Origin: Dipylidium caninum
Taxonomy: Eukaryota; Platyhelminthes; Cestoda; Cyclophyllidea; Dipylidiidae
Assembly (NCBI GenBank): GCA_017562135.1
Contig: QEYB01000255.1
Span: 310,001 to 374,000 of the forward strand
Direction: 5' to 3'
DNA length: 64,000 nucleotides
Position numbers and translations under genes: made by a program. The first letter of the stretch is position 1, and each line of letters starts with the position of its first letter. This document shows positions 1-10,723 of this stretch, piece after piece. Under the pieces are notes generated by a model that saw only the letters and a program-made list of their open reading frames with translations, did not search any database and had not been told where the DNA came from.

Positions 1-751
1 ACAAAACCTGAATAAACTTATTTGTTTCTACTTCAACGGGTTGTTTGTTTTTTTACTTCTACATCTTCCAAGACATCTCCAAGTTCCAATAACCCATGCT
101 TTTGATGCCCAAACAATTGGGCGCCAAAGTTGGGACCAGTGGAAGATCTCTAAGTCCCACTTTTTTGTTGAGATGTGTGCGCGCATGCATTGATCCACGC
201 AGGCACACACACACACGCGCACAGTTGTGCTATTGTAAGCCTGTTTGAGCCTGTTTAGATTTTGCATTTTTCCGGTCTCTGGCATCACACAACTTCTCCT
301 TACGTACACACTCATGTTAAGTAGGCGCGGATCCAAAATCTACCCACTCTCCTCTCTTTTGTCCACGCATAATCTCTTCAGGTTTTCTGTGTCCCCTTCC
401 TTTAAGCCTAATATGTTCCTCTTGCCGCTTGTGTCCATGTGACACTCTTGTCAACGATTATAATAATTGTGGAAAAAAGTAGGAATTTTCCTTAAAACTT
501 GATGGAAATGGGAAGTTTTCATGTCCGCCCATTATAAAAGTCAAAGTCGGTGGACATTTGCGTGTATGTGGATACGCTGGTTCACCTACAACACTCTTTT
601 TCTACTTCTTACTCGAGGACCCGTGAAACTTTGTCCATTAAATCTGCTTTGCACCTGTAATAATTCACCTTAGGATGTCATCACTTTCACGGAAGTTAAC
701 TTGACTTGTGTTTACTGACACACACAAACTTTTATGCATTTATCTTTATTT

Positions 752-798
<47 letters not shown>

Positions 799-872
799 AC
801 AGAATGTCATTTCTAAACTAACTCTTTCCATAATTTGTCATTTTTTTTTACTGTTCTGTTCCCGTTTTTTAG
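1..872. other. Intron or upstream sequence of centractin with a TA microsatellite
   Basis: No coding exon could be recognised here. The stretch ends at an AG acceptor (871-872) that opens the first visible centractin exon, so at least its distal part is intronic. It holds an almost pure TA dinucleotide run at about 757-793 and a short CA-rich tract near 205-222. Confidence 0.55.
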
Positions 873-1731
873 GTACTGGCGTTTTCCATTCAGAAGTCGG
901 ACATGGATCTGCGTCGGCAGCTATATGAAAACATTGTATTATCTGGTGGATCGACTATTTTTAAAGGTTCGTGTTTAAAGTTTTATTGGTTAGTACAACA
1001 GTTCATGTGTCGCTTGGGCACCTGAGTGAGTTGATGGCAAGTCTGAGGAAGTAGAACTTCGGCATAATGCCGGGGTGCTGTTGAGGTTCGTTTGTTACCC
1101 TGGCAAACGAAATTATTTGAATACCAATGAGGAGTATTAAATAGCGGTTTTTTAAGGCATTGTAAAACTCACTTGACTCCTGGGAAGAAATGAGGAATAA
1201 GAATTGAGGAATAAGAATTCCCTTAAAAATCACCTTTATTGTAGTCTAACTTATAATAAACCGAATTTGCTAAATGGATCGGTAAAATTCGCAGCCGGAG
1301 CATATTTGACGAGGTCTTGAAGTGGTGCCCTCTTGCTGTTAAGGGCTGACGTGTTTTATTGCACTCTTTTAACATAACTTGGGTAACAAATGCTGAAGGG
1401 TGTTATCACTGGTCTGCTGGGAAACGAGTTGTTTACATTTCCACGCCATGAGCTTACTGGTTGCGACTTCTTTTGAATGCTCCAGAAAAATCATGTACCC
1501 TGCCTTGGAATTGTATATATAATAGGTTTCGGCGCTCGTTTATTGCTGGAGATGAAGCGAATGGCACCGAAGGATGCCAAGTTGCGTATATCTGCGCCAA
1601 ACGAGAGGCTCTACTCTACCTGGATTGGTGGCTCCATCCTCGCCTCCCTGGGCACTTTCAAGAACATGTGGATCTCGAAGCAGGAATACGAGAGCGGAGG
1701 TCCTGCCGCCCTGCATCGAAAGTTCCTCTAA
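873..1731 (+). CDS. ACTR1: Centractin (actin-related protein 1), C-terminal two exons
   Basis: The last two coding exons of an ARP1/centractin gene, at 873-966 and 1526-1731, are joined across a 559-nt GT-AG intron in phase 1. They encode about 99 residues, roughly the last quarter of a protein that is usually about 376 residues. The first exon carries [20 protein letters not shown], the nucleotide-binding region typical of centractin. The second carries [19 protein letters not shown] and ends in HRKFL and a stop. Family knowledge: ARP1 builds the short filament of dynactin, the adaptor that links cytoplasmic dynein to cargo. The motif KSDMDLRR and the end HRK(T/F) separate it from conventional actin, which ends in KCF. 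The 5' exons are not in the window. There is no frameshift or missing conserved residue in the visible part. Confidence 0.93.
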
Positions 1732-4599
1732 CCCCTCCCAGTCGCCCAATCACCCGCCTCAGTCACCTGTGTCTGCAAATTATCCTGTGAATTGTGTTTT
1801 CTCGCCCCTCTCTTCTTTTTCTCATTTTTGGGTACAGGAAACATCATAAAAATTCTTGTGAGTCTACTATCGCTGACGTCTTCTCTTTTGGTACTACTAA
1901 AACTGCTCAAGATTTAACTGTGTCTGCTTATGTATAGGCAGTAGAAAGGGTTTATCGGTTGTCGAGATTGGGCTGGGCCTAGTCATTCTGACTGTTTGCT
2001 CGGATACAAATGGTTTCTTAGAAAGAGTGAAAACCAAACAACCAGGTAGGAATTATCTACTGCATCTGGAAGTGACAGCAATTGCTGCAAGACAGGAATA
2101 GGTTTCTCATATCAAACTGAGAGGGGGAAGGATGGAAGAATTTGGATGGAGATATGTAGGGATGCTGTGTGGGATAAAAGTATCCCTACCGCCAGCTTAA
2201 CATTGGTTTTCCTAATAATGTGATCTCGGACTTAGTTTATCATCAGGTGATGGTGTTTTTGTAGCCCTCGAAGCCACAGATAAGCTTGCAGCACAATCTG
2301 CTTCATTCCCTTTCCCGCCTGTAAAGGGGACCGTAGTGTGGCCAACAAAACTTTGCACTGAAACTATAACAGTGTTGCACCAGGTTGATGGACCCTAATT
2401 ATGTAGCGGTGTATAAAACAGACTAAGTAGCAGTATTTTCAATGGTTCTTGAAATCAAGTCTTTTTCGAATGACAAAATCGGCAATTGTTTGACGTGTGG
2501 TTTCGAATCGCGATGCGTATAATCGTCGTCAGCTTAATTTTTTTGCATAAGTTCAAAAATCTTGGAAAGTGCTAGGTAAGGTGGGGCCGTTGGAGAAAGC
2601 TCGTGTAAAATCATTGTTCCCCAGCTCCAAAGAAAATGCACATTTTCCGCCCCGGTGGGCCCTTCGGTCTTCACCCTTGCTGACGCACGACTTATGGAAC
2701 TCTGCACAACAAAATAACCCGCTGCAACACACGAAAAGGCTGAGGACGCCGCTTAGTTGGGAGAGGGGTAAGTATTAGATCAGTTGTCTCCGTAGGTCCA
2801 TGAGCTTTTAATGAAAATGTCTGCCATTCAGTACACAACTTCCATCTTAAAGAGATTTTGTTTTGGATTTGCCTGTGAAGAGCAGAATAAGGTAGAGCAT
2901 ACTTACTAAGAGGAGGAGATGTTTTCGACCTCAAACTGTGAATTACGGCATTCGTAACAGCATCTTCTTCCCCTCACCCTGGTCATTTTGTTCTCACTCA
3001 TTTTACAAGATCCATTTTGCTTGGCGCACAAATCAAAATCTTTTCACCCCAACTTATTATCACAGATCTGAATGAATATGTCATTACGAAATAAAAACCT
3101 CGGCTAACGCCACTGCACATGATTCGTCCATCTCAGCTGCCTTTTTCTCACTGCAATTTGAAAAATCTTGTATAATAAGAAGTGCTTCCATGGAAGATCT
3201 CTTCGGAGCATTAATAGAAAATGGTGTAAAGCAAAGAATGCACAAAGCGAGTCAATGTCCAGCCTTCTGACCAGAGTAACATTTATGCGGGTGGAAGTTC
3301 TCAAGTCCTTGTTGAGTAGGGCAATGTTCAGGCCGAAGTCAACCCCCGTGGAGGCTCAGTTGACGCGAATGTATAAAACGGGGCCGAGACAGACCGTTCA
3401 ATGGGACATCGGGCACCTTGCTTTCATTCACCCATGGTTGTCGCCTTGATCACCTGCCTCAACTGTCTCCCCAAGTTGACACGCTCCGCCGACACTTAAA
3501 TGTGGCCTATTTGCATTCTGTGCTGGGACAGAGTCCTCTCTCCTCCCCCCCTCGCTCCGCAACATTTTGTGCTCATTTTACCTTGCGATATTCAGTTAAT
3601 CTGTAGTTGGCGCGCTTCACTGTGAACGCTTATTAAAGTCTACTAAAGAAGACGTATTTTACATTCGCATGGCGCCAAGACACATTTAACTTTCACGTAA
3701 ACGTTGGTGCCAATAGAGTCCACGTCCGTCGCAACGAAGGTATTCCAACAAACCGCTGTAACGAGGGTGAGAATGGCTCTGCGGTGTGCAAGTGAGGGCC
3801 TCCCTCAGTTATCCCACATTTGTCCTGTGAGGCTGGTTTTGCGGAACTGGGGAAAATTTTGCCTCACTTTATCCCTCACATTGCATCGTTAATCAAATGT
3901 TGACTCCATTCAAGCAAACGGAAGAGTTCCGCGTAGTCCTTTTTGACAGAAGCCTTCTTCAATAGGATATTTTTAATGATTGACCAAGAATTATGGACGA
4001 CAGTGGAGTTGTTCCCCTGGGGAAGCATTAACCGCGTTTGCTTAACATAAAATATTTCTAAATTCACTAGTGAACCACTGCGTTAGACTAGTTTAACAGC
4101 TTCCTGAAGGCGATTGTATGGTACGACTACCGGCAGGCAAAATGAACTTCTCTCCCTTCATCTTCACATTATATTCGCGGTGAGGAGCGGGAGTGTATGT
4201 GTTTTACCTAACTATAAACTCGTGGACCTCTCCTGTTCCACCAAAAAGGTCATTTTCACATGCTCTTTTTTTCATCCTTCCTTTGTTTTGCACTGAGAAC
4301 TTGCGCCTTGCCCTGTCTGAGAGTCTTCTCAACCCACGGGCGAACGCGCCGTTTGTCCTCCGCCGAGGCGGTCGAGTTGGCAGGGGGAGGCGCTCACCTT
4401 TTGTGCAAGAAGGTGTAACTGCCGATAAGCCTGTGAAGACGTCTCGCCTATTGCAAAGGGCATGCAAGGAATGTTGTGAGTAATCTGACACTTCCATATT
4501 ACGGAATGGCGCAGAGGAGCCGTGCGCGGGGACAGGAGTTGCTCCCCTCTGCTCAGAAGTGTCCGCACCAGGACAGACGACGGGCTGTCGCCGCCACAG
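1732..4599. other. Intergenic region without recognised genes
   Basis: Only short overlapping open frames without family resemblance or good splice signals are seen. The 3' untranslated region of centractin must lie in the first part, but no canonical AATAAA was identified close to its stop. Confidence 0.5.
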
Positions 4600-4728
4600 A
4601 GCTGGGGTGGGAGTCACGGCCACGGCCACGGTCACGGTCACGGCCACGGCCACGGCCACGGCCACGGTCCGCGTTTCTACCACCACCCGGGAATACCTCA
4701 CGGTGAGGGCTGGGGACCGACTCCGTAA
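4600..4728 (+). CDS. Possible terminal exon encoding a His-Gly repeat
   Basis: An open frame preceded by an acceptor-like CCGCCACAG (AG at 4598-4599) encodes about 42 residues. It begins SWGGS, continues with nine consecutive His-Gly pairs, and ends PRFYHHPGIPHGEGWGPTP before TAA. The His-Gly stretch is encoded by a near-perfect hexanucleotide repeat alternating CACGGC and CACGGT at about 4614-4668. The flanking Tyr/His/Trp-containing tail is not repetitive, which is what makes a coding role conceivable. His-Gly runs often bind metal ions, but no family is recognised and no upstream exon was found. It could equally be a non-coding minisatellite that happens to stay open. The reverse strand reads a Val-Ala/Val-Thr repeat that I regard as a shadow. 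Confidence 0.27.
   Translation, partial: SWGGSHGHGHGHGHGHGHGHGHGPRFYHHPGIPHGEGWGPTP
4614..4668. repeat. Hexanucleotide minisatellite (CACGGC/CACGGT)
   Basis: About nine tandem hexamers of the form CACGGC with interspersed CACGGT units. The array stays in frame with the flanking open reading frame on the + strand. Confidence 0.85.
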
Positions 4729-5821
4729 GATCATCTTATTGATGCGACATTAAACTGTTAATTTCGAGGAATATTAACGAATTTATCCTGTCTCATCACC
4801 TTCTGTGTGCATTTCATCCGTTTTTTGTCGCAAACGAAGGCGGGACGCGGTTCTGTCCCTTGGGCTTCGGAGTCCTCGACCAATGTTTTCCCCAGCCCGT
4901 TCAACAGCCTGGTTTTTCTTCATCGCGCTGTCTTTTGATGTCGGGAAACGTTTAACTCTGTCAAATTGACGTATTTATGCACCGAAACCTTTCTGACCAG
5001 CCTTTCTGTCGCAGTCCACCCCTACTCCCCACGCTCCCGTCCCACTCCCACTGCTCCGTGGCGCCGGAGGGCCTCATTCAGTCGGTGACTTCGGCTTTCG
5101 CTAGGTGTGGGCAAAGCAGGAGAAACTTCTGTGAGCGCTCAGGTTCCGAGTTGAGCGGCTCTGTTCACGAGCTTCACCAGGGCCTTTGTCTCCTCTAATT
5201 CCTCAAATTGGCTGACCCGTCTAATGGGCGGGAAGTCGGCTCGCTGGGGGAGAAGACTTCACCATGTCCTTCAGATCGGCTGTGAGGACTTTGAGAACCA
5301 CCTCGACTTAAAGCAGCCGACAAGAAGACTTGGAAGACATCTCTCAAATATTTCATAGTTGACACATAACGGGATTTTCTCGAACGCGCAATGCTATTCG
5401 CCAACAATGTGATTACTCGTTAAATACGAGAATGTGGAAGCGGGGAGCTGAACCAACTTGTATAAACATATATTCCGGTTAAAAAGGAGAAAGCGGGTTG
5501 ACAGTAGGCCAACCCAAATCAGCTGCCCGTCGGAAGTTCGTGCGTCCGAAGAAAATTTGAGATCCGTGGATGCAGCATCTTGGACGACATCTAACGGGAA
5601 CGTTGTTCCTGCAAAGTGGCAAACAGTTGGCTGCATCGTCGTTCGAAAAGAGGGGACTTCACAGTCTTCGGGGCTGTGCTGTGCCCCCCCCCCCCCGGAA
5701 CTGGAAAAAAAGGCAGTCTTGCCAACACTGCGGAATGGTTCGTGAAATCACCTCTGCCATAATGTTCTGTTCGGTTTTGGAATCAAAAAGGGTCACCTTT
5801 TTTTCTTACCGTCAATAAACT
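4729..5821. other. Intergenic region without recognised genes
   Basis: Several short open frames overlap here, none with a recognisable family. A run of about twelve cytosines lies at 5685-5696. Confidence 0.45.
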
Positions 5822-6482
5822 TTAATTGGCAACATTATTTTCATCATAATAAACTACTTCTCGCCAGTGGGAGGACAACTGGTATACCTCCTTTTTGAAG
5901 AAGGCTTCATCTTTTGATGGGAAAAATCGAACCAATTTTTCTTTTATATTTTCTACAGTCCCGAATTTTTTGTCCTTTATAAAACATTTGTAAGGACAAA
6001 AATAAGTGATAGTCGGAGGGTGGGCGCTAAGTTCATGGAATATGGCGGATGCTACAGAATTTCCTAGTTCTGAAATTATTTGACGAGTCCCTAAAGCAAC
6101 AAGTGGGATGGCATCCTCGTGATGTACTTCCTTCGTCCTCAACATCGCCGGTCTCTCTGCTTGATTGCTGCCTTTAAATTATCCAGTCGCTGACACTACT
6201 TCACCGAATTGAGCTCTTGCGTTCGCTTTTAAAAACTCTTCCTGCATTGGTGCTCGAATGTTCCGCAACATACGCACCACAACGTTCTTGTATGCAGAGA
6301 AATGGTTAGGTGAGCTAAATTAAGCCTTTCTGTAATCTCCAATGTTTTCAGAAAAAGATTTTGCCCCACATGGTCTCAACAACATCGTCGGAGGTCGAAG
6401 ATGGTCGTCCAGAACGCGGATTATCAAAAAGGTCGAAGTCACCTATTTCAAAGTGGAATAAAGGAACTTCATCAGTAGCCAT
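5822..6482 (-). mobile_element. Decayed mariner-like element (transposase remnant)
   Basis: The minus strand carries three collinear pieces of a mariner-family transposase. At about 6482-6350 there is GDFDLFDNPRSGRPSSTSDD, matching the linker typical of mariner N-terminal domains, followed by a stop. In a shifted frame just downstream, at about 6350-6290, ITERLNLAHLTISLH resembles the helix-turn-helix. At 6145-5822 an open frame has TRQIISELG, HPP, KDKKF and a C-terminal HWREVVYYDE, which parallels the end of mariner transposases (TRQKLLELG, HPPYSPDLAP, GKKF, RW.K.V). The core carrying the first catalytic acidic residue is deleted. The HDNARPH-like motif has decayed to HHEDAIP, and the last acidic residue before the HLF-type motif is lost. 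It therefore cannot encode an active enzyme. Terminal inverted repeats were not located, so the outer limits are approximate. Confidence 0.8.
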
Positions 6483-9400
6483 GGACACACTGTCGCTCCA
6501 CACTTAAGACTAATGCGAACCAACTTCGTTCAAATTAACTTGCCACGTCGGTATGGATGCGTTAAGTCATATAAACAGAGGACTGAAAATGAGCCAAATG
6601 AGATATGTACGAAGTGTCGAAAATTGTTGTCATAGAAACAGACAGAACTTTGCGGTAGACGTGATAGAGGGCGCAATCAATCCCGTCAGTAAATCTTCCC
6701 TCATTCTTCCTCGCGGGCACGCAAGTCTCCAAGGCAACGTAGATTTCCACGTCCCCGCGTAGCGACTTCACCCAGCGCGAAGCCAATCGGTGCCACGAGC
6801 GCAACTGTCCCTCGCCGACTGTCTTCTGCAAGCGAATTTTGGAGCGTCAATCTCTCCTGTCCGAGTCTGAGCACAAAATCCCCTTCCCAAATATAGAAGG
6901 TAAGTCTCGTCTTGGCGCTCTCCTCAGCAGGGGGCAGGCTGGGGCGAGACCAATCCCACAAGCCTGTAGAGGGGCATTTGCGCCCAGAACAAGATTTTGT
7001 GAGCTACTTGCGATGTCATTTTTCGCCTCCTACCGCCTTGGCGCCTGCTTCCTCCCAAATCTACATTATGGAAGCATAGCCACGGTCGACGAGGATGCCC
7101 CACCGAGGAGGATCTAGTAATGAAAGACTAAGAACCCAGACAGCACCACCTGCACGTCAGAAGGGTTCCGCCAGGCTGGCGAAGTCCATGAATGTCGGCG
7201 TAGATGTTAATGCACGACAAAAAGACGCGCAGTCCATTGTGAGGAGAACCGCTGTGTCCCAACAGTATAATCAGCGAGGGGGCTCATGCGTTGGTGGCGC
7301 GCGCAGTACAGAGATTTCGAGAGCTTTAAATGACACTTCGTGAGAGTGGCACATCGAAAGGCAATCTGGAGCAGGTCCAAATTCATGCGCTCATCAAGGA
7401 GGTTTGTGGAGTCACTGACGGTGTCTCCATGGAGGGTCCCACCAAACTTGACTCCAAGAGAGTTAGAATTCTTGAATCAACCAATTTTTAAGCGGACAGA
7501 TAACGTGAAAAAATTCGTCTTCTCACCATAAGCCCGCAAGTTCTATTCACCGGGTTAAGGAAGGCCAGGCAGTAAGGAGGCAGGGGTTGGTCTGGTTACA
7601 GTAGTCTTTGCTTGGCTACCGTGAGGCCAAAATAACCTGCGGGGGGCAACGGAGCGGGCTAATATGGGTCGAAGAATATTGTCGTCCTCAGTCTGGCCTT
7701 CTGCCTTCGCCCGATTCCTTTTACGTTGGGGAGGAGGTGTTTCCCCAAAAGCACGTCCAGGACGCACTCATATTTCTCTCCCCACGCCCGTGCTTGCAGC
7801 GTGCTGCAGAATGTCCAGCCACATCAGGGCCGAGAGCCTCAAACGCTGGCACATCCGCGCCAACCGCGTCGACAGAATGAATTTTGCTGGCCAACCTCGC
7901 CTCAAGACAGGCTGATCCGACGCCTCGCTGAGTCCATTCCCATATGAACTAATTGTCCAAAGCCTGAAGCGGCATTCATTACGCCAGCCGGGGAAGGGAA
8001 TTCGCTGAATGAGGATCCTGGTTAAAAAAAGAGGTTTTTGGCGAACTGAACAACGCTTTTCTGGCCGCTACTTCGTGCTTTAGCGAGCCACCGATTTAAC
8101 GGTGCGTTAAATGATGATGAGGGGCCAACTGTGACCAACCCCCGATGATCGAGTTGCCTCGTCTCTGTGCATGCCATCTCGTCCTCAACCTGTCCACACG
8201 ATGGGAGCACTCGGCTGATGCCGGCCTAAGCCTCCGAGGACATCGCGGCGGTGTAATTGTCCCTGCCTTCCCCTCCACCTACGACGATGTTTCGTGCGCA
8301 GAGAAAAGGTAAGGCGGACACTTGCTCTCTGGCGATACATCCCAAACGACGCCCCAAGGACATCGGAATTATTCAAAAGATTGTCTTCACCCGACATGAC
8401 GGAGGACATTCGTAGAGCTCACGAGTATGTGCACTTTCCTGCGAACAATTCTGCGTGTGGAGTGGCTGCCATTTCTATTTGAACAAAACAACCTCTTGTT
8501 GCGATGTGAAATGCTGAGTGACACAAACACTACGAATTGAATTGAGACCACATTTTCTCCCAAGAGCGTGTCACATTATATCGTGTCCATTTCTTTATTT
8601 TGACAACTGACTTCCCACAACAAGGAATCAGACTTTGCCGCCCTCAGGGGTCTTAAGAAAAATCGGGTAAAGTGCTGTGCCCAAAAGGAGAAGGGAGGAT
8701 GAACCACTCCTTTGGAAGTCAACATTAACCAATTATTCATCACAGGAGCTATGTTGACACACTACCACAACGCCCGGTTTCAGCTTAAAAGTAGACATTA
8801 TTTCGTAGAATAGTTAATTTGTACTATGGAAAAATGCACCAATCGCATTCGAAGGTAGTGGATGACTTCGGATTTTCTGATATTTGATTGGCCGTCCAGC
8901 GTTTGCGACCGAGAATTTAAATGTCCTTCTTCCAGTGTCGCTTCGGCATCTAATCCACTAAAGGTAAAGCAGTAAGTCAAAAATTTTTCCCCAGTCAAAC
9001 CGTTGAAATGCTCTTACCTCCCTACTCCACCCGCTTTGTACGAATGCCAACCTCCTCCGCAGTATACGTACACTTGCGAGGTGGAAGCACCTCTCCTCCC
9101 TAGTTTACCAAAGTTTGTCTCGTTAGTGCGCTTGTTTATGGCGAAGGTAGGGTGGACCGCGGGCGGTGGAAGTCACGCCTGCTGCAGGCACCAGAGCTCA
9201 CCATTTCAGGGGTGTTCAGGCACCTCCAGGAGGCGTGAATTTGCGTGCATGTATTTGCAAAAGATCTAAATTCAATTAAAAACTCCCCTCTTTTGTGGTG
9301 AAGCCTTGACTCGTGCCGGCAGCAGCACGAAATCCGCCCGCCCTCACCCTCCTCCCCCCGACGCAGTCTGCACCGCGGCTGACGCAACACGATTTACCCC

Positions 9401-10224
9401 TTTTCCGTCTCCTTGAACTTCAAAGTGTTGCGCTCACAAACTCTCTCTCGTGAAATGCGAATATGCGCGGCAAGATGCAGCTCCGCTTGAAGCCTGTTCG
9501 TTAGTGTTTGGCACAATGGTGTGTGCTGTGGTGCCCGTTTGGGCTCCTTTAGAGATTTGTGTCGAGTAGCCACACCTCCTGAACAATTTCTTGATGTGCG
9601 CTGAAATTCCCTTCCCTTCCGCAGCGCAGAACTCCTTCTGGATGGGATGGTTCATCCGGCAGACGAAGTCGCCCACCGCCTAGCTAACTGGAGATTTCGT
9701 CCGTAGCTCCCGCTGCGCTTTCGTCCTTTCCCATCGTCACACATTTGTCACGCATTCCGCGTTTTTATGGCCACTTTATGTGTGGCGATTCTTTCGCCTG
9801 TTTAAAATGGCTTTGCAGTAAAGTGGAAGGGGTGGGCTGCCTAAGTAAATGCCACAATTCAAAGAGGAATTGTAGGGCAATAAAGGGCCACCGCGGCCCA
9901 CCATGAGACAACTTAAACCGCCGTTCCATGCCTCAATTCCTCCGTGGCCATAAGAAAACCAAATCCTGGACGTAGTTAACAGAGCACTTGGCTGCCACAG
10001 CGACGTTCACTGAACGACACTGGAATTCGCATGCTGCGTTTGGATGCGCAGATTACTCGAAAACCTGTCCCTCAAAAGTACCGTCAAATTCAAAAAATAG
10101 TGACATTTTCATTAGTCAAAAATCGGCCTATTTCACGAAGCACAACTTCCTTTGTCCTTTCACTCCTTTTGAAATCTCTTCAAGTAGGTCGTTGACGTGA
10201 CCGCCAGTCCTCGACCCTGCTTCA
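6483..10224. other. Intergenic region without recognised genes
   Basis: I see only short open frames lacking domain resemblance and lacking paired splice signals. Several of these frames overlap each other on both strands, which suggests chance frames in moderately GC-rich DNA. Confidence 0.45.
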
Positions 10225-10242
10225 CATTCCACATGTGGAATG
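10225..10242. promoter_or_regulatory. 18-bp perfect palindrome upstream of the neuropeptide gene
   Basis: The sequence CATTCCACATGTGGAATG is its own reverse complement. Its centre, CACATGTG, contains an E-box (CANNTG), the class of site bound by basic helix-loop-helix dimers. It lies about 140 bp before the ATG of the peptide precursor, so a control role is possible but is inference only. Confidence 0.3.
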
Positions 10243-10384
10243 GACTGGAATGTAAAGGCTTCGGGGGAGGCATGAATGACACAGGCCAAACCATATTTCC
10301 CATGCTAGCCCCGATAATGTGGACTTATCCCTATAATGTTGCTTTCTGCAGATCCTCGAAGCCCTCGAGATAATATCAGTGGGA

Positions 10385-10723
10385 ATGTCTTCAGCAGTGT
10401 TTCTTCTTCACCTCCTTCTGCTTCTCGTCTGTCTCGTACCACAGTCAGGCACCAGCGTGTCGGTAGACGAAGTCCAACGAATGATTAGGAAACGACAACA
10501 ACGTCCGGCCTTTCTCTTCGACGCCTGGGGCAAACGCGGCCTATCGTCGCCACCATCGTGGAGAGTGGTGGGAGAGTTTGAAGACAGCTACCTCGTGGTC
10601 ATTCCCAAAGCGATTTTCAAGTCGACGGAGACGGCAGATCTCACAGATGAGGTGGAGACGCCCTACGGCCCACAACAAATGAATCTCAAACGCGGCGCGT
10701 ACCACAACCTGCCCTGGGGCTAA
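10385..10723 (+). CDS. Secreted neuropeptide precursor with two predicted Trp-amide peptides
   Basis: This single open exon encodes 112 residues from the first ATG. Residues 1-24 form a signal peptide (Leu-rich core LLHLLLLLVCLV). After it come two predicted amidated products. The first is QQRPAFLFDAW, residues 38-48, bounded by RKR before and GKR after; Gly49 would be the amide donor and Gln38 could become pyroglutamate. The second is GAYHNLPW, residues 104-111, bounded by KR before and by Gly112, which is the last codon before TAA. Between them is an acidic spacer of about 50 residues. The second peptide fits the Tyr-x-x-Leu-Pro-Trp-amide type that I recall being described from flatworms; the first shares only its Trp-amide end. 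A possible splice acceptor, TTTCTGCAG, lies about 30 nt before the ATG, so an untranslated 5' exon or trans-splicing is possible. No receptor can be assigned. Confidence 0.82.
   Translation: MSSAVFLLHLLLLLVCLVPQSGTSVSVDEVQRMIRKRQQRPAFLFDAWGKRGLSSPPSWRVVGEFEDSYLVVIPKAIFKSTETADLTDEVETPYGPQQMNLKRGAYHNLPWG

Noticed and set aside
4204..4734. 176-residue open frame on the minus strand containing a Val-Ala/Val-Thr repeat
   Set aside because: It is the reverse reading of the hexanucleotide repeat and has no other domain features; the length comes from the repeat lacking stops.
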